DNA from: an uncultured Sulfitobacter sp.
GTDB taxonomy: Bacteria; Pseudomonadota; Alphaproteobacteria; Rhodobacterales; Rhodobacteraceae
DNA length: 64,000 bases
Assembly: GCF_947500075.1 (NCBI RefSeq)
Contig: NZ_CANMQS010000002.1
Location: 1 to 64,000, forward strand
Direction: 5' to 3'
Part shown: positions 43,344 through 52,347 of the stretch, one piece after another
How positions within the stretch are numbered: position 1 is the first letter of the stretch
Layout: each line of letters starts with the position of its first letter
Notes under the pieces: generated by a model
Told to the model about the DNA's origin: nothing
Databases searched by the model: none
The model's input: the letters and a program-made list of their open reading frames with translations, nothing else
Position numbers and translations under genes: made by a program

Positions 43344-43885
43344 CAGGTTGGCTCCTGTACGAAGGCGGTGACAGAGATCATCTTGGCGCGTCCCTCAACG
43401 TCTTTATCAAAGGCGCGGCCCAGACCCGAGGTCGGGAAAACCGGCTTGAAGCGGACGCAGGCACGCATGATCATCATTTCATGCTGCTGGCCAAGGGCGA
43501 AGCCACGGACCGGATCGGGGTCTTGTGTCACGTCGACACAATCAGGTGTCTGATCCAGTGCAGCGAAGTTACGAGGATCAACGGTGATCATCTCAAGCTT
43601 CAGCTGCTCGTCGCATTCTTCCAGCCAGCCGGCGTTGCGGCAGATCGTGTCCTTGACCCAGTCATGGGTGATCTGCGGTGTGCCGGTGTTCAGGCGAATG
43701 GCACGCACGGCCACATCTGTTCCCCGGTCCAGCATCATGCTGCGCATGGTGTAGAGGCTCATCTCCACGGCCATCAGGAATGATGCGAACAGGAGCGGGA
43801 CAAAGACGACGAATTCAATCATCAGAGCAGAGCCGTTCTCGTCCTCGCGGAAACGTCGAAAGCGGTTTGGGATAAGCTTTCTCAT
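43343..43885 (-). CDS. TadE-family pseudopilin
   Basis: This 180-residue TadE-like protein starts with EDENGSALMIEFVVFVPLLFASFLMAVEMSLYTMR, a classic pseudopilin hydrophobic segment with a Glu. The extracytoplasmic part has several Cys (DTICRNAGWLEECDEQ, TPDCVDV, RACVRFKP) that may form disulfides. It overlaps the VWA-domain gene upstream (ATGA) and the TadE/G gene downstream. This suggests a stoichiometric adhesion or pilus subcomplex. Confidence 0.85.
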   Translation of the reverse strand: MRKLIPNRFRRFREDENGSALMIEFVVFVPLLFASFLMAVEMSLYTMRSMMLDRGTDVAVRAIRLNTGTPQITHDWVKDTICRNAGWLEECDEQLKLEMITVDPRNFAALDQTPDCVDVTQDPDPVRGFALGQQHEMMIMRACVRFKPVFPTSGLGRAFDKDVEGRAKMISVTAFVQEPT

Positions 43886-45294
43886 AGCGTCAACCTCAAC
43901 TGGTTAATCTGGCGCGCAATGGCTTTGAACGCCTCGGAGATTTCGATACCTTCAACCCGGAAGAAGTGGCTGGGTGAAGAAGCACAGTTTTTCATGACGT
44001 TGGCACCGTGGTCGCTGACCTCAAAGCCGATGGACCAGATCACGATGTTCTGTGCCTTGGCCGCGTCACAGACTGCATAAAGCAGGGTGTCGCCTTTGGA
44101 TGCGGAGTACTTCTGGTAGAAGAAGTTGTTGCGGTAACGCCAGCCCACGTAGTTGTCGACATACCAACCTGCGTTGTACCGGTTCCAGTGCACAATCTCG
44201 CTGTTGGAGTTGTAGTACCAGTTCTGGATACGGTCGGTCGCCACGTTCTGACCGTCTGTCATCAGGATGACAGTCTTGAAGGTCTCAGGATCCGAATAGG
44301 CGGCCGGACGGTTGGAGAACACATCGTCGATCAGATTGTCATCCGCCATGTCAGCGGCAATCTGGTTGAACGAGGGATCCAGCAGGATGGACGCCCATTT
44401 CATACCCAGAAAGATCGAGGTGTTGGCCCGCGGTTGCAGGTTGTCGATCTGGTTGTTCAGGGCAGTACGGTCCTGGCTCAGCGCCGTGATGCGCTCATAG
44501 CTGAAGCGCGGGCACACGGTTTCGTCCAGATCGTTGTAGCCTGGGTTCCAGCGTGCGAAGTGCTGCATCTGGTCGTAAGTGTTGTTCCAGTCGAGACCGG
44601 TTGTGCTGAACTGATTGTCGTCAAACTCAACGCAGTGCGAGTAGTTGTGATCGATGTTCATGTTCATGCGGCTCATGATCTCTGGACCCGCGTTCACGTG
44701 GGCGGAGTAAGGCACGATGGAAACGGAGATCAGATCCTCGCTTTCATCCTTGAGAACCGTATTCACGAATTCCTTGGCCGCCGGACGCAGGTTCTGGATG
44801 CGGCTGTTGCGCCCCATCGACCCTGAGATGTCGAGCACCAGTGAGATTTCAACCTTGTTGACCTTCTCTTCCGCTTCGGCAAAGGCCGGAACGTCCAGCG
44901 TGGGCACTCCAAGCAGATCCATGAACTGGGTGCTGACCGTGTTGGTCGCATCCACGGACACCGTGCGGTAGTTCAGCCCTTCATCCACATTCACGGAAGA
45001 GACATAGTCGCCCATGCCGGACTTCTCGAAGTAGTCGCGGACAACGGCTTCAGGATCGAGGGTTTGATCCAGGTCGGCAGCAGCAAGCACCGCGCGGTCG
45101 GCGGTGGCCTGCAATTGTGTGCGTTCCATCTCGTGGCGCATCATGTCAACACCGATGCCCCCCACAAGCACCATGATGGCGATCATGAAACACGCGAAGA
45201 TCGTCACCGACCCGTCTTCATCATCGGCAAAACGCCGCTCAGCGGAAACGAGCCGGTCGCAGAGCGCGTTAATATCGCGTCGTTTGAGTTCCAT
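43882..45294 (-). CDS. TadG-like VWA-domain protein
   Basis: This 470-residue protein has an N-terminal pseudopilin-like segment (EDGSVTIFACFMIAIMVLVGGIGVDMM) and a von Willebrand factor A domain with a MIDAS motif LVLDISGSMGRN and a Thr/Asp region VILMTDGQNV. The aromatic-rich stretch WYYNSNSEIVHWNRYNAGWY near residue 365 is unusual. TadG proteins act with TadE/F in Flp pilus or adhesin surface display. It is the first gene of the tad-type trio. The reading frame is intact. Confidence 0.87.
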   Translation of the reverse strand: MELKRRDINALCDRLVSAERRFADDEDGSVTIFACFMIAIMVLVGGIGVDMMRHEMERTQLQATADRAVLAAADLDQTLDPEAVVRDYFEKSGMGDYVSSVNVDEGLNYRTVSVDATNTVSTQFMDLLGVPTLDVPAFAEAEEKVNKVEISLVLDISGSMGRNSRIQNLRPAAKEFVNTVLKDESEDLISVSIVPYSAHVNAGPEIMSRMNMNIDHNYSHCVEFDDNQFSTTGLDWNNTYDQMQHFARWNPGYNDLDETVCPRFSYERITALSQDRTALNNQIDNLQPRANTSIFLGMKWASILLDPSFNQIAADMADDNLIDDVFSNRPAAYSDPETFKTVILMTDGQNVATDRIQNWYYNSNSEIVHWNRYNAGWYVDNYVGWRYRNNFFYQKYSASKGDTLLYAVCDAAKAQNIVIWSIGFEVSDHGANVMKNCASSPSHFFRVEGIEISEAFKAIARQINQLRLTL

Positions 45295-45754
45295 ACTGTT
45301 TACCTTTCATGATCCGACTCACGACACCCCCATGTCCAAGTCCGGAAATTCCTGGTTCGCTTTTGACCGGTGAAGATGGCTGAAATGGGGCAAAGCCTAG
45401 GCAAAATGACGGGCTTTGAGGAGTTTCTTGGCGATAATCTGGCACAATTGCGGTGGCTGTTTCTGAACCGTGCACAGTCGGTCTGTTTTTGCCCAAATTC
45501 GCCCGAAACCGACGATCTCGATTAACCAATTTCCAACCTGTCGCTTGGTCTGCCGGTCTGGCGGATTCTTGCCCAGTCAAACGGGTCGGCGGGGATTTGC
45601 CATCCTACCCTGCGAATTCCGCTCATCCCGGCAAAGCGGGTGGATCAGGGATGTTTTCAATTCGCTTATTAAATGTGCGAATTTTTGTCGCACTGGCTGC
45701 AACCCCACGTTAGGCTGCGTCTTGTACCGTTCCGGTTGCAAGGAGAAAGAACCG
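45295..45754. other. 460-base intergenic region between tadG-like and glutamate dehydrogenase
   Basis: No gene is seen. It must hold the divergent promoters of both genes. A dyad GTGCGA/TCGCAC at 45675-45693 with a seven-base T-rich spacer lies 62 bases before the dehydrogenase start and is a candidate operator. Confidence 0.5.
45675..45693. promoter_or_regulatory. GTGCGA-N7-TCGCAC dyad upstream of glutamate dehydrogenase
   Basis: This is a perfect six-base inverted repeat, with spacer ATTTTTG, about 60 bases upstream of the dehydrogenase ATG. It could be a regulator site or a weak hairpin in the leader; no family is assigned. Confidence 0.4.
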
Positions 45755-47185
45755 ATGACACCCGCCAACGAGCCGAGTTTCCGCGACAGCGTCGACATCA
45801 TGTTTAACCGCGCTGTGGCTCTGATGGATTTGCCGCCGGGGCTGGAGGAAAAGATACGGGTCTGCAACGCGACCTATACCGTCCGCTTCGGCGTGCGCCT
45901 GCGCGGCCAGATCCAGACCTTCACCGGCTACCGCTCCGTGCATTCCGAACATATGGAACCGGTGAAGGGCGGCATTCGTTTTTCCCTCGGGGTGAACCAG
46001 GATGAGGTGGAGGCGCTGGCCGCCCTGATGACCTACAAATGCGCGCTGGTGGAGGCGCCGTTTGGCGGCTCCAAAGGCGGGCTCTGCGTGGACCCGCGCG
46101 CCTATGACGAACATGAGCTTGAGCTGATCACCCGGCGCTTTGCCTATGAGCTGATCAAGCGCGACATGATCAACCCCGCGCAAAACGTCCCCGCCCCCGA
46201 CATGGGCACCGGTGAACGGGAGATGTCCTGGATCGCCGACCAGTACAAGCGCATGAACACCACCGACATCAACGGCGTGGCCTGCGTCACCGGCAAGCCG
46301 ACCCATGCGGGCGGCATTCAGGGCCGGACCGAAGCCACGGGCCGGGGTGTGCAATACGCGCTGCACGCCTTCTTCCGCGACAAGGACGGCATGAAGAAAG
46401 CCGGTTTCGAAAGCGGGCTGGACGGCAAGCGTGTCGTGGTGCAGGGCCTTGGCAACGTGGGCTACCACGCGGCGAAGTTCCTGTCGGAGGAAGACGGCTG
46501 CAAGATCGTGGCGATCATTGAACGCGACGGCGCGCTTTATGATGAAAACGGTCTGGATGTCGAAGCCGTCCGCGACTGGATCGCGAAACATGACGGCGTC
46601 GCCACCTATCCCAACGCCAAACATGAACCCGACGGGGCCAAACTGCTGGAAGCGGATTGTGACATCCTCATCCCCGCAGCGCTGGAAGGGGTCATTCATC
46701 TGGACAACGCCAAAGGCGTCAAGGCCCGGCTGGTCATCGAAGCTGCCAATGGCCCGGTCACCGCTGGCGCGGATGAGATCCTGCGCAACAAGGGCGTGGT
46801 GATCATCCCGGACATGTACGCCAACGCAGGCGGTGTGACGGTGTCCTATTTCGAATGGGTCAAGAACCTCTCCCACATCCGCTTTGGCCGGATGCAGCGC
46901 CGTCAGGAGGAAACCCGGCACCAACTGGTGGTGGATGAACTGGAACGCCTCAGCGCGGATTCAGGCATCGGTTGGGAACTCAGCCCGAACTTCAAGGAGA
47001 AGTATCTGCGCGGGGCAGGGGAGCTGGAACTGGTGCGCTCGGGTCTCGATGACACGATGCAGACGGCCTACCAATCCATGGCCAATGTCTGGCACGGGCG
47101 CGATGACAACATCGACCTGCGCACCGCGTCCTATCTGGTCGCGATTGAGAAAGTCGCAGCGAGCTACCGCGCCAAAGGCCTCTGA
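45755..47185 (+). CDS. Glu/Leu/Phe/Val-family dehydrogenase, probable glutamate dehydrogenase
   Basis: This is a 476-residue amino acid dehydrogenase. The substrate-binding Lys is in YKCALVEAPFGGSKGGL, the catalytic Asp in NVPAPDMGTGEREMSW, and the Rossmann region is VVVQGLGNVGYHAAKFL. It interconverts glutamate and 2-oxoglutarate plus ammonia. The ATG at 45755 follows AAGGAG; the 95-codon upstream extension is not conserved-looking. The next gene starts on its stop (TGATG). NAD versus NADP preference is not clear. Confidence 0.9.
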   Translation: MTPANEPSFRDSVDIMFNRAVALMDLPPGLEEKIRVCNATYTVRFGVRLRGQIQTFTGYRSVHSEHMEPVKGGIRFSLGVNQDEVEALAALMTYKCALVEAPFGGSKGGLCVDPRAYDEHELELITRRFAYELIKRDMINPAQNVPAPDMGTGEREMSWIADQYKRMNTTDINGVACVTGKPTHAGGIQGRTEATGRGVQYALHAFFRDKDGMKKAGFESGLDGKRVVVQGLGNVGYHAAKFLSEEDGCKIVAIIERDGALYDENGLDVEAVRDWIAKHDGVATYPNAKHEPDGAKLLEADCDILIPAALEGVIHLDNAKGVKARLVIEAANGPVTAGADEILRNKGVVIIPDMYANAGGVTVSYFEWVKNLSHIRFGRMQRRQEETRHQLVVDELERLSADSGIGWELSPNFKEKYLRGAGELELVRSGLDDTMQTAYQSMANVWHGRDDNIDLRTASYLVAIEKVAASYRAKGL

Positions 47186-47589
47186 TGGGCCTGGCGACGA
47201 CACTGCGGGGGGCGGTGGCAGCGATGCTGCTGCTGCCCTCCGCCGCACAGGCCGAATTCGCGGTCTACGGAGAGGTCGAACTGGCAGGCCTCGCGCGGGT
47301 GAATTGGCCGTTGAGCCGTGTGGCGCTGCTTGACGCAATGGTCTGCAACGTGAACGGCCCAGACGGCTTTCTGACAGTGCGCAGCGGGCCGGATACCTCC
47401 TTCCCCAAAGTACGCGCCTTCAACCGGCTGGCGATCCTGACCGTGGATATCCGCGAATGGTCGGGCAATTGGGTGCGTATCGTGGATGGCTACCGCACGG
47501 TGACGCAGAACGGCATCTCCCAGCCGGTGAAGGAACTGCCGGTCTACGGCTGGGCGCACACAGGGTATCTGTGCGACTTCTATCACTGA
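47185..47589 (+). CDS. Exported SH3-like domain protein
   Basis: This is a 134-residue protein with a signal peptide (cut after AQA, about residue 22) and a bacterial SH3-type domain (GFLTVRSGPDTSFPKVRAFNRLAILTV..., WVRIVDG, GWAHTGYL). It may bind the cell wall. Two Cys (MVCNVNG and YLCDFYH) probably form a disulfide. The start overlaps the dehydrogenase stop by one base. The link to glutamate metabolism is unclear. Confidence 0.8.
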   Translation: MGLATTLRGAVAAMLLLPSAAQAEFAVYGEVELAGLARVNWPLSRVALLDAMVCNVNGPDGFLTVRSGPDTSFPKVRAFNRLAILTVDIREWSGNWVRIVDGYRTVTQNGISQPVKELPVYGWAHTGYLCDFYH

Positions 47590-47674
47590 GGCCGGGCGAA
47601 AGGCTGACGCTTTTTGAGGAATAGACGCCTGTTTGCAGGCGGACAGGGGACGGCGATGGGGGTAAGCTGGCCCC

Positions 47675-48745
47675 ATGAAAGATGCTCTGCCAGACAACGA
47701 CACGCTTTATCACGCGCTGCTCACCCGCGACGGCGCGTGGGAGGGGCGGGCCTATGTCGGTGTGACCTCTACGGGGGTGTTTTGTCGGCTGACCTGTCCC
47801 GCGCGCAAACCCAAGCAGGCCAATTGCGTCTTTGTCGGATCGGTGGCAGAGGCGATGCGCGCAGGCTTTCGCGCCTGCAAACGCTGCCACCCGATGGGGC
47901 CGGAGGCGCAGGGCGATCCCGGTGTCGCGCGCTTGCTCAAAGCGCTGGAGGCGGCACCGGAGGAACGGTGGTCCGAAGCGCGGCTGCGGGCGCAAGGGTA
48001 TGATCCCTCCACCGTGCGCCGGGCGTTTCAGCGCCACTTCGGCATGAGCTTTCTGGAGATGGCCCGGCAGAGCCGCCTGCGGCTGGGTGCTGCGGCTTTG
48101 CCAAAGGGAAAGGTGATCGAGGCGCAGATGGATGCGGGGTTCTCCTCCCCCGCTGCCTTCCGGGCGGCATTCGGCAAGTGGTTGGGGTTGGCACCGGGGC
48201 GCTTTGCCAAGGACGCGCTGCTGCGGGCAGAGCTGATCGACACGACGCTGGGCGCGATGATTGTGGTTGCCTCCGCCCAAGCGGTGCATCTGCTGGAATT
48301 CACCGAACGCCGCGCGTTGCCGGGGGAATTGCGGCGGCTCTACGATCACGCGAAAGGGTCGCTGGGGTTCGGGCGTTTCGCGCCCACGGACCGGATCGAG
48401 CAGGAACTGGCTGCTTTCATGCGCGGCGACAGCCCGCAGTTCACCACCCCGCTCGCCCCCCTTGGCCCGCCTTTCGCGCAAAAGGTCTGGACCGCCTTGC
48501 GCACCATCCCGGCGGGGGAGACACGCAGCTATTCCGGCCTCGCTGCCCAGATGGGCCGCCCGGACGCCACCCGCGCAGTGGCACGGGCCAATGGCGCGAA
48601 CCCGATTGCCATCGCCATCCCCTGCCACCGGGTGCTGGGCGCGGATGGGGCCTTGACGGGCTACGGCGGCGGGCTGTGGCGCAAACAGGCTTTGATTGAG
48701 ATGGAGCGGGCCTATGCCCGCGAAAAGACAGGAGTTGAAGGATGA
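47675..48745 (+). CDS. ada: Ada, methylation-responsive transcription factor and DNA repair protein
   Basis: This 356-residue protein has the full three-part E. coli Ada layout. The N-terminal zinc domain has Cys37, Cys41, Cys68 and Cys71, matching Cys38/42/69/72 of E. coli. An AraC-type helix-turn-helix region lies near 90-165, and the C-terminal methyltransferase domain has the catalytic PCHRV motif near residue 315. It removes methyl from phosphotriesters and O6-methylguanine, and then activates repair genes. The next gene starts four bases inside its end. Confidence 0.95.
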   Translation: MKDALPDNDTLYHALLTRDGAWEGRAYVGVTSTGVFCRLTCPARKPKQANCVFVGSVAEAMRAGFRACKRCHPMGPEAQGDPGVARLLKALEAAPEERWSEARLRAQGYDPSTVRRAFQRHFGMSFLEMARQSRLRLGAAALPKGKVIEAQMDAGFSSPAAFRAAFGKWLGLAPGRFAKDALLRAELIDTTLGAMIVVASAQAVHLLEFTERRALPGELRRLYDHAKGSLGFGRFAPTDRIEQELAAFMRGDSPQFTTPLAPLGPPFAQKVWTALRTIPAGETRSYSGLAAQMGRPDATRAVARANGANPIAIAIPCHRVLGADGALTGYGGGLWRKQALIEMERAYAREKTGVEG

Positions 48746-49491
48746 CGGACAAGGCAAAGGCGTTTCATGCGCTGCACGTGAAGGGGACGCCGCTGGTATT
48801 GTGGAACGTCTGGGACGCGGGATCGGCCAAAGCGGTGGCAGAGGCAGGTGCCAAAGCAATTGCCACAGGCAGCTGGTCCGTCGCCGCCGCCCAGGGGTTC
48901 GCCGATGGAGAGGCGCTGCCGCTGGAGGACGTGCTGCGCGCGGCCAGACAAGTGGTCGGAGCGGTCGATCTGCCGGTGAGCGTGGATTTCGAAGGCGGCT
49001 ATGCGGTTGCGCCGGAGGAGATGGCAGAGAACCTCAGCGCGCTTTTGGAAACCGGCGTGATCGGCATCAACGTCGAGGACCGCATCGTCGGCGGCAAGGG
49101 CCTGCACGGCATCGACGCGCATGCCGCCCGTCTCGCCGCCCTGCGCGCTGCGGCGGATGCGGCAGGTGTTAACCTCTTCATCAACGCCCGCACAGATGTG
49201 TTCTTTCAAGGCAAGGACGCCCCGCCTGCCGGTGACCTGATGGCCGAAGCACTGGAGCGCGCCGCCGCCTATCACGCGGCTGGTGCCAGCGGGTTGTTTG
49301 TGCCGGGGCTAGGCGATCTGGACCTGATTGCCCGGATGGCGGAAGAACAGGCGCTGCCGATCAACGTCATGCGGATGGGCGACAAGGTATCGGTAGAGAC
49401 CTACGCGCAAGCCGGAGTCGCAAGGATCAGCCACGGACCGGGGCCGTATCTGGCCGCGATGAAAGCCGTGACCGAGGCTGCGCTCATCTAA
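48742..49491 (+). CDS. Isocitrate lyase/PEP-mutase superfamily enzyme
   Basis: This is a 249-residue TIM-barrel protein of the ICL/PEPM superfamily: WNVWDAGSAKAVAEAGAKAIATGSW, DFEGGYAVAPEEM, GINVEDRIVGGKG and NARTDVFFQG. The DxEGG and VEDR motifs supply Mg-binding acids. It resembles oxaloacetate decarboxylase/PEP-phosphonomutase-like proteins, but the classical isocitrate lyase KKCGH motif is absent. The reaction is unknown. It overlaps ada by four bases and converges with the SGNH gene (four-base stop overlap). Confidence 0.85.
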   Translation: MTDKAKAFHALHVKGTPLVLWNVWDAGSAKAVAEAGAKAIATGSWSVAAAQGFADGEALPLEDVLRAARQVVGAVDLPVSVDFEGGYAVAPEEMAENLSALLETGVIGINVEDRIVGGKGLHGIDAHAARLAALRAAADAAGVNLFINARTDVFFQGKDAPPAGDLMAEALERAAAYHAAGASGLFVPGLGDLDLIARMAEEQALPINVMRMGDKVSVETYAQAGVARISHGPGPYLAAMKAVTEAALI

Positions 49492-50363
49492 CTCGGATCA
49501 GGCATCGCATCGCCGATCTCCTTGTAGATGGCGGTGCAGATCGTCTCCATCTCAATGGCAAAGAAGTTTTTCGCAGCCTTTTCATTGGGATGGAACGGGT
49601 CCTTCACCCGGCCTGACTTGTTCAGCCGGAAGTATTGCTTGTTGCCCTGATTGGCCGCAACCGTGCGCGGTGTGGCCCCTTCGATGAAGGTGCACTCTGC
49701 ACCCGCTTCCTCAAACGCCCATTTGATGTTGGCCTGCGCCTTCAGCCGGCGTTTGATGATCTTTTCGGAATAGGCCGGCGCAGTGGTCATGAAGATACAC
49801 GGCATGCCCGCCGGGATCTGCGCCATGGTCTTTTGTACGTCCTCCAGCGCCTTTTCGCGGCTGGTCCCCCAGCGTTTGGTCGCATTGCCCAGAAAGGACA
49901 TCAGCAGCAGACGGGGTTTGTAATAATCCGGCGCGAACATCGCCTCAAAGGCGGATTTGCCCGGTTTGCAGAACTGATAGGGCTTGCCGCGCCCGATCTG
50001 CACATATTTGTGGCTGGAGCGGTTGATGAACCCGAAGGTGCCCGCATTGGCTTTCCACTTTTTGTCCACATCACAGATCGCCCCCTTGCCGCGCCCCTTG
50101 CGTGCTGTCCATGAATGCAGGGAGGTTGAGCGCACACCGATCACGGCCACTTTCATCTCTCCCAGCGTCTTGAGATCCTTGGCTTGCGCCTCTGTCGGGG
50201 GGCAGTGGGTTTTGATGTTCTCGAAGAAGTCCAGAAAGGCGGGGCCGGAGCCGAAAGGGATCTGGCTGTCGCCCAGAATGACAATATCGGGAGAGACGAA
50301 GTCTTCTGCCTGCGCAGGTGTGGCCAGCAGAAGGGCGGAGAGAAGGGCAGGGATCAGGCGCAT
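49488..50363 (-). CDS. Exported SGNH/GDSL-hydrolase-like protein
   Basis: This 291-residue protein has a signal peptide (ATPAQA, about residue 19), a GDSQIPFGSG block I, and a C-terminal His in DPFHPNEKA, compatible with an SGNH hydrolase (Ser replaced by GDSQ in the same spot). Gly and Asn motifs (GVRSTSLHSW and FLGNATKRW) are present. It is a paralog of the next gene (GVRST, FLGNAT, MTT-P-A), arranged in tandem. The substrate could be an acylated polysaccharide or peptidoglycan. Confidence 0.8.
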   Translation of the reverse strand: MRLIPALLSALLLATPAQAEDFVSPDIVILGDSQIPFGSGPAFLDFFENIKTHCPPTEAQAKDLKTLGEMKVAVIGVRSTSLHSWTARKGRGKGAICDVDKKWKANAGTFGFINRSSHKYVQIGRGKPYQFCKPGKSAFEAMFAPDYYKPRLLLMSFLGNATKRWGTSREKALEDVQKTMAQIPAGMPCIFMTTAPAYSEKIIKRRLKAQANIKWAFEEAGAECTFIEGATPRTVAANQGNKQYFRLNKSGRVKDPFHPNEKAAKNFFAIEMETICTAIYKEIGDAMPDPS

Positions 50364-50371
50364 GGGGTCTT

Positions 50372-51250
50372 TCAGTCGGTCAGGGCGGCCCGCAGACCGG
50401 TGCAGAGGGTGGATTGATTGGCGGCCAGGAACCGCGCGGCAGAGGCTGCGGTGGGATGGGTCGCGTCCGTCACATTGCCCGCAGCATCGGTGCGGAAATT
50501 CTCAGGGCGGCCTTCGATGGCCTGCAAGGTCTCCGGGGTGATGCCGGGCGCAAAGCTGCATCTGCCGGAGGCGCTGACCGCCGCGCCAAGGTTGTCCTGC
50601 GCGATGCGCCTGCGCTGGTTTTCCGCAGGCGCGAAAGCGGGGATGGTGGTCATCACCATGCAAGGCAGGTCGGGCGGCAATTGGCGCATCGCATCCTGCC
50701 AGTCGCTGCGCGCCACGCCCGCGTTCTGCCAGCGCGCCGTGGCATTGCCCAGAAACGCCAGAATGATCAGGTCGGGATCGACATGGTCGGCAGCCGCCTT
50801 CAGCGGCGTGGTGCCGCCACCGCAATAGGGATAGTCCGCCGTGCCGATCTGCACATAGCTCAACCCCGCAGAGCTGACCCCGTAGCTGCCCGCATTCACG
50901 CCATAGGTCTGGTCGACCTCACAAATCGTGTCCCGGTCCGGCGCACTGCGCGCCGTCCAGTTGTGCAGCGCGGTGGAGCGCACCCCGATGGCTTGCGCGG
51001 TGGCGCGCGCATAGGCAGGAGGCAGGCCCGCGCAGGTCTGCCCGAGGGATTGCAGGAATTGGATGTACGGCCCACCCGCGCCGAAGGAAATCTGGCTGTC
51101 GCCCAGCATCAGGATCTGCGCCGTGCCGACCTGCTGCGGGGGCAGGGACGGTGGTGCCGGTGGCACGGGCGCGCGGATCACGGCAGGGGTGCAGGACAGC
51201 ATCGCCAGCGCAAGGGCGGCGCAGATCCAAAGGGGGCGGTGCAACGTCAT
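50372..51250 (-). CDS. SGNH-hydrolase-like lipoprotein, tandem paralog
   Basis: This 292-residue protein has a lipobox LAMLSC and a Pro-rich linker, then the same domain as its neighbour: GDSQISFGAGG, GVRSTALHNW, FLGNATARW, VMTTIPAFAPAE and a C-terminal THPTAAS. Start MTLHRP is chosen because the lipoprotein signal begins there; the longer frame begins outside it. It is eight bases upstream of the first copy, so both are co-transcribed. One copy is secreted free and the other is membrane-anchored. Confidence 0.8.
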   Translation of the reverse strand: MTLHRPLWICAALALAMLSCTPAVIRAPVPPAPPSLPPQQVGTAQILMLGDSQISFGAGGPYIQFLQSLGQTCAGLPPAYARATAQAIGVRSTALHNWTARSAPDRDTICEVDQTYGVNAGSYGVSSAGLSYVQIGTADYPYCGGGTTPLKAAADHVDPDLIILAFLGNATARWQNAGVARSDWQDAMRQLPPDLPCMVMTTIPAFAPAENQRRRIAQDNLGAAVSASGRCSFAPGITPETLQAIEGRPENFRTDAAGNVTDATHPTAASAARFLAANQSTLCTGLRAALTD

Positions 51251-51365
51251 GCCCCGGATTGGACGCGAGGTTGTGGTTTTTGGGAAGCGTTTTTTTGGGC
51301 CGGTGACAGGAAGGTGATGGGCGCGTGCCCTGCCTGCGGCGATCAACCTGCGGGGGTGTCGCCCC

Positions 51366-52235
51366 TCAGAACCACTGCCCCGGCTCCATCAGCCCCAGAT
51401 CCAGCAATTGCCGCGAATGCCATTCAAACGGGGCGGAGTTGTGCCATTTGAAGGTATGAATGTCATACCGGCTGCCCGGATTGCTTTTGAGCGCCTTGGC
51501 GGCGCGGAACGAACAGATCGCGGCGGTGATGTTGTGGTGCCAGGGGCAGGCGTAGGTGTTGTATTCCTCATCCTCGAAGGTGTGATCGTCGCGCAGGCGC
51601 AGGCCTTTCTTTGCGCGAAACAGCGGGATGCGGTCGATCTTGCGGCGCGCGGGGGGCACGTGTTCCTCAAACCGCCAGCGCAATCCGCCGAAGAAATCCA
51701 GCTGCCGCTCTTTCGGCTCCCCCCCTTTGTTCATGTCCGCCCGCGCCAGCGCGTAATACCCCGACCGGTCCAGATGCGCCTCATCCAGTGACACCGCATC
51801 GGGGTAGGTTTCCAGATCACCGGCATAGAGGTCGATCACATAGGCCAGCATCGCATGGCGCCGTTCCTCGGTATGAAAGGCGAGCATTTCTTTGACGTTG
51901 CGCGTCTCACAGAAGGGAAAGAACAGGTATTCGGCGTTGAAACAATAATAGACCCATTGCCCCGGCACCGCGTCACTGACCGTATCCACCGCCCGCTCCA
52001 TCGCGCGGTCGGCATACATGTCATAATCGACCCGCAGCACGGTCAGGGCCAGATCGGCAGGCAGATCAAAGTCGCGCGGCATCAGCGCCACGACACTGTC
52101 AAACCCCATCTGCTGGTGGTGGCGCAGGGTGGTCGCAATCTCCACGTCATCCTCCACCATGATCAGCGCCACGGGCCCTGCCGCCAGCGCGGCCTGCTCC
52201 GCCGCGATCATTGCGGAAAGGGAAGGATAGCTCAT
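51366..52235 (-). CDS. Putative glycosyltransferase, family 2-like
   Basis: This is a 289-residue protein that reads like the DUF/Glyco_tranf_2_4 group of cytoplasmic glycosyltransferase-like proteins. Features are an N-terminal PVALIMVEDDVEIATTL strand-turn, VLRVDYDMYADRAMERAV, WVYYCFNAEYLFFPFCETR, and an acidic-aromatic C-terminal half. The start MSYPSL is favoured; two longer starts (MRADM and MHKTNM) are possible. No membrane segment is seen. The function is not known with confidence; a sugar transfer to a surface polymer is possible. Confidence 0.55.
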   Translation of the reverse strand: MSYPSLSAMIAAEQAALAAGPVALIMVEDDVEIATTLRHHQQMGFDSVVALMPRDFDLPADLALTVLRVDYDMYADRAMERAVDTVSDAVPGQWVYYCFNAEYLFFPFCETRNVKEMLAFHTEERRHAMLAYVIDLYAGDLETYPDAVSLDEAHLDRSGYYALARADMNKGGEPKERQLDFFGGLRWRFEEHVPPARRKIDRIPLFRAKKGLRLRDDHTFEDEEYNTYACPWHHNITAAICSFRAAKALKSNPGSRYDIHTFKWHNSAPFEWHSRQLLDLGLMEPGQWF

Positions 52236-52347
52236 GTCTGCTCTCATATTGGTTTTGTGCACCAGAATCGGTTAATTTCGCCTGCATTGCAAGCGTCCAG
52301 ACACGCTGTTAGACCCCGCCCAATCCCAACCTCACGCAGGTGCCGCC

